From positions 1-64,000 of the forward strand of contig CBDEVW010000001.1 of the NCBI GenBank assembly GCA_965243755.1: 64,000 nt of DNA, in the 5' to 3' direction. The notes under the pieces are model-generated. The model made no database searches and had not been told where the DNA came from. It saw only the letters and a program-made list of their open reading frames with translations. Of this stretch, positions 16,941-23,786 are shown piece by piece (position 1 is the stretch's first letter; each line of letters opens with the position of its first letter). The position numbers and the translations under genes are program-made. The stretch is from JANSWY01 sp965243755 (lineage in GTDB: Bacteria > Bacteroidota > Bacteroidia > Cytophagales > Cyclobacteriaceae).

Positions 16941-18636
16941 AACTCAAAATCGAGTCCTAAGCGGTCTTTGAGCTTTTGCAGTTCGGGATTCTTTTCTACC
17001 ATAAACTGAAATTTATCCCGATCTGTGTAGAGTTTATCTCCAGCCTCCTGTTCTTTGATTTCAGGCTTTAGTTTAATCTCCCCATTTTTCAGTTCTTTCC
17101 TAAGGTATTGCACCAATTCCTGTTCCGCTCTTTCCAATATATTCAGCTCCAAGGTATTGGACAGCTCAAGTTTGAGGGAATAATCCGGCTGTAGTTCAAA
17201 CGATTTATTAAGGATAAGCAATTCCATATCGCTGGCTTCCAGCGTTTTTCGCAATTCGATGTAATTGGTAAGCGTATTATTCAGCTCCTCCTGTGTGAAC
17301 GTCTCTAGTTCATTGATTTCCTCTTGCTTCTGCTCTTCTTCTACAACCGTCTCCTCATCATCGGCCAGAGATAATGTAGGTGTTTTTTTCTTTATTGGCT
17401 TAGCCAGTTTAGGGTCAATCTTGACTGTACCTGAATTACCGGGCTTGGGAGCAGGTTTCGGAGCTGGTTCCACTGATTTAGGAGCAACTGCGGGGGACTC
17501 TTTTTTTGTTTCCTCCTTTAACTCTGGGCTACTTTTTTTTTTACCTCGCCATTGGAGGTTGATGCCAGTCTGATGGCATTGCGTACATTGGCCAGTTTCA
17601 TCAGACAGATCTCCACGTGTAACCGTTGATTTTTGCTGTTTTTATACTCCAGATCACACTGGTTAAGCAAATTAATAGCGGTCAACAGGAATGACATCTC
17701 AGCTTGAGCGGACTGCTCAGCATACTTAGCCTTCACATTGTCCGAAACTTCCAACAACTGCACAGTTACCTGATCTTTGCAAACCATCAGGTTCCTCATG
17801 TGCTCTGACAAGCCTATGATAAAATTATGACCATCAAATCCATTTTTGAGGATTTCGTCAAAAATCAACATGGTCTGAGACATGTCCTCAGCCAATAAAT
17901 GATCCGTAACCCTGAAATAATAATCATAATCAAGAATGTGCAAATTCTTGATGGTATTCTGATAGGTAACCTTATTTTCTGATGAGAAAGTTACGATCAG
18001 ATCAAAAATAGACAAAGCATCCCTCAATGCTCCATCTGCCTTCTGAGCGATCAGATGCAATGCTTCTTCCTCCACCTCAAGACCTTCCTTTTCTGCAATT
18101 TTGCGCAATTGGTTAGTCATATCCGAGATCTCAATCCTGTTGAAATCATAGATCTGACACCTGGAAAGGATGGTAGGGATTACCTTATGTTTTTCGGTGG
18201 TTGCCAGTATAAAAATGGCATAAGATGGCGGTTCCTCCAACGTCTTCAAAAAGGCATTGAAGGCGGCAGTTGACAGCATGTGAACCTCATCTATGATGTA
18301 TACTTTGTATTTTCCATGCTGAGGTGGATACCTCACCTGATCGATCAGGTTTCTGATATCATCCACCGAGTTATTGGATGCAGCATCTAATTCGTAGATA
18401 TTCAAAGCGGTATTGCCTTCTACTGCATTATCCGTATGGAAATCATTGATTTCTCTTGCCAAAATACGTGCACACGTAGTTTTTCCAACACCACGTGGAC
18501 CACAAAACAACAGTGCCTGTGCCAGGTGATTGTTCTTAATGGCGTTTTGAAGGGTGGTCGTGATATGTTCCTGACCCACTACTTCTTCAAAGCCCAGTGG
18601 TCGGTATTTTCTCGCTGAAACAACGAAGTTTTCCAT
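16937..18636 (-). CDS. dnaX: DNA polymerase III gamma/tau subunit; tau needs a -1 shift, gamma ends at 17518
   Basis: Clamp-loader ATPase. From ATG 18636 (MENFVVSARKYRPL) the zero frame gives gamma, about 372 residues to TAA 17518: Walker A GPRGVGKT (46-53), YIIDEVHML near 118, SRCQIYDF near 157. The frame after the A10 run at 17533-17542 stays open in -1 for about 180 more residues (acidic, Pro/Lys-rich linker and helical end) and stops at 16937, giving a tau of about 570 residues, the usual length in Bacteroidota. The usual four-Cys zinc module after Walker A is absent here (LAREINDFHTDNAV in its place). Slippage at A runs in dnaX is known in Thermus and E. coli; a sequencing error is the alternative. 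Confidence 0.85.
17533..17542 (-). promoter_or_regulatory. Homopolymeric A10 slippage site in dnaX
   Basis: Ten T on the + strand (A10 in the mRNA) sit where the gamma frame must pass to the tau frame: GTA AAA AAA AAA GTA in zero frame, versus AAA AGT AGC after a -1 ribosomal shift or one added A by transcript slippage. The gamma frame then ends 13 bases later. Confidence 0.65.
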
Positions 18637-18712
18637 GGCCTGCAAGTTAAAAAACTTCCTGTAAGTTCATGCCCCGAACCAAGGGAAATCTTTAAGAAAA
18701 ATTGAGTGCCTA

Positions 18713-19516
18713 CTATAATCTTAATTGCAATCCATTGGTAAGAGAATAAACCAGGTTATTGATTGGGATGATTGGCCGGTTCTCGTATTGAATGGCAAAG
18801 TTTGCAACGAACTTCAATCTGGTATTGATGGTAAAAGTAAGTGCGATATCTCCACTCACCCTTGTCCTGTAGATGCCTTCATCCCTATCCTTACCTGTTT
18901 GATGATAGAAGGTAGTTTGGATATGATTGCCTCCACCAAAATCCATATTCATCCCAACATAGCTGGAACTCTTCCATATGTTCTTATTGATCAACTCCTT
19001 TTCAAAATTTTTCCATTCCTCCTGCTCATACATGACCCCAATCCCGGCGTGCATGTATGATTTTTTTGCCTGCAGCAGGCTAAACCTCATCCCCCCTCCG
19101 TAGAGTTTCCGTACCTGCATTTTTCTTCCTCTATCATATTGAATTTGGGTAAAATTCTCATACGATACCTTAGCATCACGCAACCAATTGACCCTGAAGT
19201 GAGCAAAACCAGCGCTAACAAAGGGGCCGGTTCCAGTGGAAAAATATTTCAATTGGTTAACAAGCAGGTACATATGCTTTTTACCAATGTAACTCAAGTC
19301 AGCACCCAGCTGAGTACCTATAAAGGTGATGTTTTCCTCAGGGGTAGCGCTTTGATTATTAAGATCAAATTCAAAATCGATTTTTCCGGTCCAATAACTG
19401 CTGTCTGTGTGTACATCTGCCCGATCAACTTTTAGAATCTGTGCATTGGAGTTGAACAACATCAATACAAATACTCCAATAAACCCACACCTGATTACAT
19501 CCCTTTTTTTAACCAT
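18713..19516 (-). CDS. DUF481-type outer membrane protein
   Basis: A 267-residue exported protein with signal peptide (about residues 1-26, ending NSNAQ) and an alternating beta pattern through to a C-terminal aromatic/leucine end (LTNGLQLRL), as in small outer-membrane barrels. The sequence style (GGGMRFSLLQ, YMHAGIGVMYEQEEW, FTINTRLKFVANFAIQYEN) fits DUF481, a YdiY-like family. Its start overlaps the end of the XRE regulator gene by 22 bases, so both come from one transcript. Role unknown. Confidence 0.7.
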   Translation of the reverse strand: MVKKRDVIRCGFIGVFVLMLFNSNAQILKVDRADVHTDSSYWTGKIDFEFDLNNQSATPEENITFIGTQLGADLSYIGKKHMYLLVNQLKYFSTGTGPFVSAGFAHFRVNWLRDAKVSYENFTQIQYDRGRKMQVRKLYGGGMRFSLLQAKKSYMHAGIGVMYEQEEWKNFEKELINKNIWKSSSYVGMNMDFGGGNHIQTTFYHQTGKDRDEGIYRTRVSGDIALTFTINTRLKFVANFAIQYENRPIIPINNLVYSLTNGLQLRL

Positions 19517-19902
19517 GCTATTAAATCTGATTTTAATTTGGCATTTTCTTCCATCAAATCACCATACGCTCTGGTGAGTTTATTCGCAATGGATTGTCTC
19601 TCCGATTTATTTTCTGATCCGACCATTAATTGAATGAATTCCAAAATATTACCTTTCACCACACCATAAGGAACTGCTTCATCTTCAACATGAGATGCAT
19701 TTGACTCTTCTATTCCTGCAAGATTATCGAGTGTAATGTTACACATAGTAGCAAAAGCAATCAAGAAATCCAGCGGAGGTCTTTGGTCATCTCTCTCAAT
19801 TTTTGCTACAGTGGAACGTTTTACCCCGGTTTCATCTGCAACTTCCTGTTGGGAGAAGCCCTTCATTTGCCTGATATTTTTAATTTTCGCTCCTATATGC
19901 AT
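19495..19902 (-). CDS. XRE-family helix-turn-helix regulator
   Basis: A 135-residue protein with an N-terminal Cro/CI helix-turn-helix (residues 5-60: KIKNIRQMKGFSQQEVADET, VKRSTVAKIERDD) and a helical C-terminus (about 85-133) for oligomerisation. It probably controls its own divergent promoter region, which contains a 15-bp palindrome, and perhaps the HTH-like gene at 20020. Downstream it overlaps the DUF481 gene. Confidence 0.8.
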   Translation of the reverse strand: MHIGAKIKNIRQMKGFSQQEVADETGVKRSTVAKIERDDQRPPLDFLIAFATMCNITLDNLAGIEESNASHVEDEAVPYGVVKGNILEFIQLMVGSENKSERQSIANKLTRAYGDLMEENAKLKSDLIAWLKKGM

Positions 19903-19942
19903 GTTAATAGTAAAAATTTGAGATAAAAAGTATCAAATAATC

Positions 19943-19972
19943 TTGCAATGTTACATTATGTAACTATATTTG
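19943..19972 (+). promoter_or_regulatory. Bacteroidota-type promoter with embedded palindrome
   Basis: TATATTTG at 19965-19972 fits the -7 box TAnnTTTG; TTG at 19943-19945 stands 19 bases upstream as -33 element. The palindrome GTTACATTATGTAAC (19950-19964) fills the spacer. It should drive the gene at 20020, and the palindrome is a plausible operator for the adjacent XRE protein. Confidence 0.55.
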
Positions 19973-20019
19973 ACACCATAAGAACCAAATTTATTCAGAA
20001 ACCTAATACTCAACTAACA

Positions 20020-20370
20020 ATGTCTTTGAAAAAATACATAGAAAGAATTGAAAGAATGAACTGGCTGATTTCAAAAAGTGCCACTGGAGCTCCTTCAGAT
20101 TTTGCCAGGAAAATGAACATCAGCAGAAGTCTGTTAATGGAATACCTAAAATTCATGAAACAGCTGGGAGGTGCCATCAAGTATGATACACAGGCTCAGA
20201 GTTACATTTATTTGGATGACCGTGAGTTTTATTGCGGTTTTATCTCCAAAGAAAAGGATCAACAGGAATCTGTCAATGAATCCAGCCATGAATACCAATC
20301 AACTTCAGGACCAACTGGCTCAATGATGAAAAGAAAAATTCAGGTTTTACGGCGGGTCCAGACATATTAG
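20020..20370 (+). CDS. Small DNA-binding-like (winged HTH) protein
   Basis: A 116-residue protein. Residues 1-65 (MSLKKYIERIERMNWLISKS, DFARKMNISRSLLMEYLKFM, GGAIKYDTQAQSYIY) have the helix-turn-helix plus wing of small Bacteroidota DNA-binding proteins; the last 45 residues are polar and unstructured. ATG at 20020 was chosen because it is preceded by a TAnnTTTG promoter with a 40-base leader; a frame start at 19948 would overlap that promoter. It is divergent from the XRE gene. Confidence 0.65.
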   Translation: MSLKKYIERIERMNWLISKSATGAPSDFARKMNISRSLLMEYLKFMKQLGGAIKYDTQAQSYIYLDDREFYCGFISKEKDQQESVNESSHEYQSTSGPTGSMMKRKIQVLRRVQTY

Positions 20371-20527
20371 ACGCCTTGGTTTTAGTTTAGCCCATGCGTA
20401 ATTAGTTTAATTTATTGTTTCAACCAATGTCAATACTTCAGGTATCTGGCGGAAAATTTCTATAAAAAATCAACTTATTATTGATCGATTATTGATATGA
20501 TTTTCCAGGCAGATATCAGGGTAGGAT

Positions 20528-20660
20528 CACCACCATTTATTGGGCGGAGATAGCGGTAATCGGGAGAGAATTTTGGTCACAAAACCGGCCAGATTCTCAC
20601 CCGATTTATTTGCTCTTTCGGCATTATTTTTTTCAGAAAGGAGATGCCCTATTGGTGGTG
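20528..20660. repeat. 133-bp nested palindromic element
   Basis: The ends CACCACCA (20528-20535) and TGGTGGTG (20653-20660) are perfect inverted repeats, with GGGC/GCCC just inside. In the middle a 14-base arm (20558-20571) pairs with 20593-20606 with one mismatch. The pattern suggests a small non-autonomous palindromic element or a strongly folded transcript. No other copy was seen in the window. Confidence 0.5.
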
Positions 20661-21130
20661 TTGCAAAAAACATCAAGTGGAAGCACCTGAATTCAAAGGA
20701 AACAAGAATAATTCACTTTTATTAAAAATAGACAAATGAAACCTTTGCATTTTTTACAATATGGCAATAGCCAGGCATCCAATGTAAAGAAAACATGAAG
20801 AATAAATCCCATCCATCAAACCTCCATAAATTGTACTTTTCAAATATCATTACCATCAACTATTCAGCCTGACATTAACGTAAACGGCTCAGCCCCCCTG
20901 CCCAATTATCAAACCCCTGAATCATTACCACATGATCACTATTTAGAATGATTGTAAATTTCATAATTTATAGCAATATGATTAGAAAAATATCAATCAA
21001 TGTTTTGCATAACTGAAATATTTGTACGACAATTGCATTCAAATAAAAACATACATGACGAACTATACACGACATATCAATTCAATCCTAGCGAAAGTAA
21101 CTTTCGAGATAGTAGATTGTGAATCGTGTT

Positions 21131-21198
21131 GGCCTGGAATGAAATAATATTGAATATAAAAATATTAAGAACCCAGGCCTTACAGTCTGGGTTTTTTT
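21131..21198 (+). terminator. Terminator with competing upstream pairing (attenuator-like unit 1)
   Basis: AACCCAG (21170-21176) pairs with CTGGGTT (21187-21193) and is followed by a T run, a good intrinsic terminator. GGCCTGG (21131-21137) is complementary to CCAGGCC (21173-21179), which overlaps the ascending arm, so the two folds exclude each other. A further hairpin CGAAAG-TAA-CTTTCG lies just upstream (about 21091-21105). It may end a small RNA or act as an attenuator. Confidence 0.55.
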
Positions 21199-21320
21199 GT
21201 GTCGAAATTTTAATGATGAAAAATATGCATTTAAGACCATGTAGCAATCTGTGCGCCCTGCAAATAGCCAATCAAAAGATGAGCTCTTTTGAAACAGGGG
21301 TAGCATATGGTAAGGTATGG

Positions 21321-21396
21321 GTCGGGCAAAGTAAAACCTGATGGTGCTAAGGTACCATCTGGCAAAAAGCCCGGCTCTTCAGTCGGGCTTTTTTTG
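21321..21396 (+). terminator. Terminator with competing upstream pairing (attenuator-like unit 2)
   Basis: AAAAAGCCCGGCT (21364-21376) pairs with AGTCGGGCTTTTT (21381-21393), a strong intrinsic terminator. GTCGGGC at 21321-21327 repeats the descending arm and could pair with the ascending arm instead. A hairpin GATGGT/ACCATC (about 21340-21359) lies between. The logic repeats that of unit 1, 125 bases upstream. Confidence 0.6.
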
Positions 21397-21427
21397 TGCC
21401 CTATGCTAGACTGAAGATATAAGAAAA

Positions 21428-21541
21428 GCTTATGCAGCTAAAGGAGGGGTAGTTCGGATGCCTCCTTGCTGAAGCCCGGAGAATGGTTGAAGGCCATAAG
21501 CATGCGTTCCGATCGCGCTGTGATGTTTGAAAAAGCTCCGG
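21428..21541 (+). ncRNA. Structured RNA segment upstream of the tRNA-like genes
   Basis: GCTTATG (21428-21434) pairs with CATAAGC (21495-21501), enclosing a hairpin CAGC/GCTG plus AAGGAGG/CCTCCTT (21435-21471). CCGGAG (21476-21481) can pair with CTCCGG (21536-21541). Several perfect nested stems in about 110 bases, with no reading frame, suggest a folded transcript. No known RNA family is recognised. Confidence 0.45.
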
Positions 21542-21555
21542 AAATAATAGCTGCC

Positions 21556-21595
21556 GGTCATTTTCTGGTCCTGCAAGCCAGCAAGATGACCACCA
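21556..21595 (+). ncRNA. Minihelix ending in ACCA
   Basis: GGTCATTTT (21556-21564) pairs with AAGATGACC (21583-21591) and the stem continues as CTGG/CCAG (21565-21568 with 21578-21581) across one bulged C. The 3' side ends with ACCA (21592-21595), like the discriminator and CCA end of a tRNA. It stands one base before the tRNA-Tyr-like gene. It looks like an isolated acceptor/T-type minihelix rather than a full tRNA. Confidence 0.5.
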
Positions 21596-21596
21596 T

Positions 21597-21682
21597 GAGA
21601 GTACGATGAAGTTGGAGAGTCATGCCAGTCTGTAAAACTGGTGCATTTCGCTGAGCAGGTTCGAATCCCGCTACTCTCACCA
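21597..21682 (+). tRNA. tRNA-Tyr(GTA)-like, class II, with encoded CCA
   Basis: Cloverleaf by eye: acceptor GAGAGTA (21597-21603) with TACTCTC (21672-21678), discriminator A, encoded CCA to 21682. D stem ATGA/TCAT; anticodon stem CCAGT/ACTGG with loop CTGTAAA, so anticodon GTA (Tyr); long variable arm of 13 bases; T stem GCAGG/CCCGC with one mismatch and loop TTCGAAT. Position 8 is C rather than the usual T, and the acceptor is unlike typical bacterial tRNA-Tyr, so it may be a diverged or specialised tRNA. Transcribed towards the slipin-RtcB genes. Confidence 0.7.
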
Positions 21683-21792
21683 ACTGTGGCCAAATGAGGC
21701 CCTGCGAAACCAAAATGCCGGTTTCAAAATGTTCTTTGAGTGTAAATGGAAATTAAATCCATCGAATGAAAATATATACTTCCCATCTGTTG

Positions 21793-21899
21793 GGTCAGGC
21801 TGGACTGGTATTGAAAAACTTAGTCACATCTTCACCGTCCTCCTGACCTCTTCATTAAAATGGGAAAAAGAAACGGGTATAAGTACCTGTTTGGTGAAG
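21793..21899 (+). ncRNA. Hairpins with pseudoknot topology between tRNA-like genes
   Basis: GGTCAGG (21793-21799) is complementary to CCTGACC (21842-21848), and CTTCACC (21830-21836) to GGTGAAG (21893-21899). The two 7-bp helices cross, which is a pseudoknot arrangement. A local hairpin ACGGGTA-TAAG-TACCTGT lies at 21873-21890. Support is from complementarity only. Confidence 0.35.
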
Positions 21900-21991
21900 T
21901 TAGTGTTTCTGAATAGCACAGCAGTATCCGACTCCCTGAGCCCGGATATACTACCAGCAGTGCATGTACACGTGCCAAATCGCTGCATGAC

Positions 21992-22058
21992 GTGAGTTCG
22001 ATTCTCACTCCTGTAATCAGGATAACTCAGTGGTTAGAGTGAGCAGCTCTTTTGTGTT
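21992..22058 (+). ncRNA. Permuted tRNA-like unit 1 (Lys-CTT-like)
   Basis: Arms occur in the order T, acceptor, D, anticodon. T arm GTGAG-TTCGATT-CTCAC (21992-22008); closed acceptor-like hairpin TCCTG-TAAT-CAGGA (22009-22022); TA at the place of positions 8-9; D arm ACTC-AGTGGTTA-GAGT (22025-22040); anticodon arm 22042-22058 with four of five pairs and loop CTCTTTT, anticodon CTT. In a normal tRNA gene the acceptor strands stand at the two outer ends; here they are adjacent and joined by four bases. No CCA is encoded. The T loop and D loop keep tRNA consensus bases. It could be a permuted tRNA gene or a tRNA-mimicking RNA such as a Y RNA. Confidence 0.6.
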
Positions 22059-22127
22059 GTGGGTTCGAGTCCCACTAGTCTTTGAACGACTATAGCTCAA
22101 TGGCAGAGCACCACACTTTGGATGTGG
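22059..22127 (+). ncRNA. Permuted tRNA-like unit 2 (Gln-TTG-like)
   Basis: It follows unit 1 without gap and has the same order of arms. T arm GTGGG-TTCGAGT-CCCAC (22059-22075); acceptor-like hairpin TAGTC-TTTGAAC-GACTA (22076-22092); TA (22093-22094); D arm GCTC-AATGGCA-GAGC (22095-22109); anticodon arm CCACA-CTTTGGA-TGTGG (22111-22127), anticodon TTG. All 19 base pairs are Watson-Crick. Reading the region conventionally, D arm 1 to T arm 2, fails because the outer acceptor strands CAGGA and TAGTC do not pair. The sequence after 22127 does not continue as a normal variable and T arm. Confidence 0.65.
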
Positions 22128-22482
22128 ATTAAATTCCGTTAGGATGAGCTGGTATCTCCTAAAACTACCCGAAACAGAGCCTCCTGTTTGGATCCCTTGT
22201 GTATCCCGGATGCACATTGGAGCAATTCTCTCAGGGCTTTGAATGATGAGGATACCGTGGTTGGTGAAACTGATGCTTCCTTTATGATCCCTCTAGATTG
22301 ATTGTGATTAAGCAACGTGTTTTTGGATGGGAAGATTAGGCGAACCATCACTTTCAACCGCTCACTTAATCATTGTTCCGCCAATCTGAAGGAATGGTCC
22401 GACAGGTCCCTGTTTTTGTAAAGCACCTGGAAGTCGCTGACTTTCAAACGACATGTTGAAAATTAAATAATGTCTAATAAAT

Positions 22483-22550
22483 GATCAGATGCTACAAAAA
22501 CCTCTGATCAAAAGATTGTATCGGACCCCATTTTATGATGGGGAGTTTGT
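22483..22550 (+). terminator. Two hairpins before the slipin gene, second terminator-like
   Basis: GATCAGA/TCTGATC (22483-22489 with 22503-22509) and CCCCAT-TTTATG-ATGGGG (22526-22543) stand in series, the second followed by a T-rich tract (AGTTTGTTGTTTTC). They may end the RNA region or form a leader of the slipin operon, whose ATG is 87 bases downstream. Confidence 0.45.
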
Positions 22551-22636
22551 TGTTTTCTACGCATAAGGTAGAATCCAATTGTGTTGATGGTCGACTTAAC
22601 AATCGGCCCTGTTTTAAGTGATTAAATATTAAAAAA

Positions 22637-23734
22637 ATGAGACGAATTAGAGTCAATCAGGGAAAGGTAGGACTGGTCTTCAGAAGTGGTGATTACAACC
22701 GCATGATCGCTGAAGGGGTATACTGGATTTTCCCTAATGAGAAAGTGATCTTGTACGACAGGGCACAACCTTTTTATCCTGCAATCGACCTAAACATTTT
22801 GTTAGCCGACGAGAAGTTAGCCAATGAATTGATTGTGGTAGAGCTGCGAGACAACCAGATCGCCCTGCGGTATGAAGACGGAAACCTAAAGCAAGTGATT
22901 TCAGCAGGTAAACATGCCTACTGGAAAGGGGTTAGGGATCATCAATTCAAAACGGTGGACTTAAGTAAAATAGCAATCACTGAAGATATTGATATCAACA
23001 CCCTCAACAGGCGTGAGCTTGCTCCATATGTGAGGCTGTTTGAAGTTTTCTCTTATGAAAAAGGCGTGTTGTATGTGGATGGTAAAGTAACAGACATCCT
23101 GGAAACAGGCACCTACTACTTCTGGAAAAATGCAACACCTATTACCATGAGAAAAGCTGACATGAGACAGGTTGAAATTGAAGTTACTGGTCAGGAAATC
23201 CTAACGAGGGATAAAGCCGGACTTAGGATCAACTTCAATGCTCAATACAAAGTAACTGACATCAGAAAAGCTTTGATTGACAACCGGGACTATGAAAAGC
23301 AGCTCTATACTCAAATACAACTTGCTTTGAGGGAGTTTATAGGGACTTATACCCTCGATGAACTACTGGAGAAAAAAGGGGAAATCGCCACTTATGTGAT
23401 GAAAACCCTCAAAAATTCAGTCAAACATCTGGGTGTACAGGTGATCAATTGCGGCGTGAAAGACATCATTCTCCCTGGAGACGTGAAAGAAATCATGAAC
23501 CAGGTTTTGGTAGCACAAAAAAAAGCCCAGGCTAATGTGATTACCAGAAGAGAAGAGACCGCTTCTACAAGAAGCTTGCTGAACACCGCCAAATTGATGG
23601 AGGACAATGAAATGTTGTTCAAACTCAAGGAAATGGAGTATGTAGAGAAAATTGCCGAGAAAATTGGTGAGATCACAGTGGCCGGAAATGGCCAGGTACT
23701 CGATCAGTTGAAGGGTATTTTCGGCTCCAGATAA
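22637..23734 (+). CDS. Slipin/SPFH (Band 7) protein without obvious membrane anchor
   Basis: A 365-residue SPFH-domain protein. Residues about 165-300 (VEIEVTGQEILTRDKAGLRI, IQLALREFIGTYTLDELLEK, LGVQVINCGVKDIILPGDVK) are a standard slipin core, followed by a helical tail with QVLVAQKKAQANVITRREET. The first 160 residues form a separate beta-rich part instead of the hydrophobic N-terminus of classical stomatins. Slipins have been noted near RtcB in bacterial RNA repair operons. First of five + strand genes ending with rtcB; it directly follows the tRNA-like block, suggesting a joint role (inference). Confidence 0.85.
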   Translation: MRRIRVNQGKVGLVFRSGDYNRMIAEGVYWIFPNEKVILYDRAQPFYPAIDLNILLADEKLANELIVVELRDNQIALRYEDGNLKQVISAGKHAYWKGVRDHQFKTVDLSKIAITEDIDINTLNRRELAPYVRLFEVFSYEKGVLYVDGKVTDILETGTYYFWKNATPITMRKADMRQVEIEVTGQEILTRDKAGLRINFNAQYKVTDIRKALIDNRDYEKQLYTQIQLALREFIGTYTLDELLEKKGEIATYVMKTLKNSVKHLGVQVINCGVKDIILPGDVKEIMNQVLVAQKKAQANVITRREETASTRSLLNTAKLMEDNEMLFKLKEMEYVEKIAEKIGEITVAGNGQVLDQLKGIFGSR

Positions 23735-23786
23735 TTGACAGGAGTTGGGTTTACGGATCCATCTCCTGATCTAAAACATCAGAAAG

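Larger units (their letters stand above)
20371..22636. other. 2.3-kb non-coding block with many RNA-like elements
   Basis: No convincing protein gene lies between the HTH gene and the slipin gene; the short frames seen have poor composition and cross the hairpins. The block holds a nested palindrome (20528-20660), an AT-rich stretch without visible structure (20700-21060), and from 21061 on a dense series of hairpins, terminators and tRNA-like units listed separately. All obvious tRNA-like parts are on the + strand, as are the slipin-to-RtcB genes that follow. Confidence 0.7.

Noticed and set aside
20540..20725. 61-residue protein gene
   Set aside because: It lies across the nested palindrome and has the composition of a chance frame.
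21004..21024. Bacteroidota promoter for the RNA block
   Set aside because: TTTTG and ATATTTG are present but the spacing (about 11 bases) is wrong and the -7 box lacks the two spacer bases.
21321..21396. T-box riboswitch
   Set aside because: A GGTACC-like stretch is present, but the conserved T-box antiterminator sequence and specifier stem are not recognisable.
22025..22075. A conventional tRNA-Lys made of D arm 1, anticodon arm 1 and T arm 2
   Set aside because: No variable loop is left and the outer strands CAGGA and TAGTC do not pair, while each pairs perfectly with its neighbour in the permuted order.
21126..22357. Short protein frames on both strands in the tRNA-like block
   Set aside because: They cross tRNA-like units and terminators, have poor composition and no ribosome binding site.
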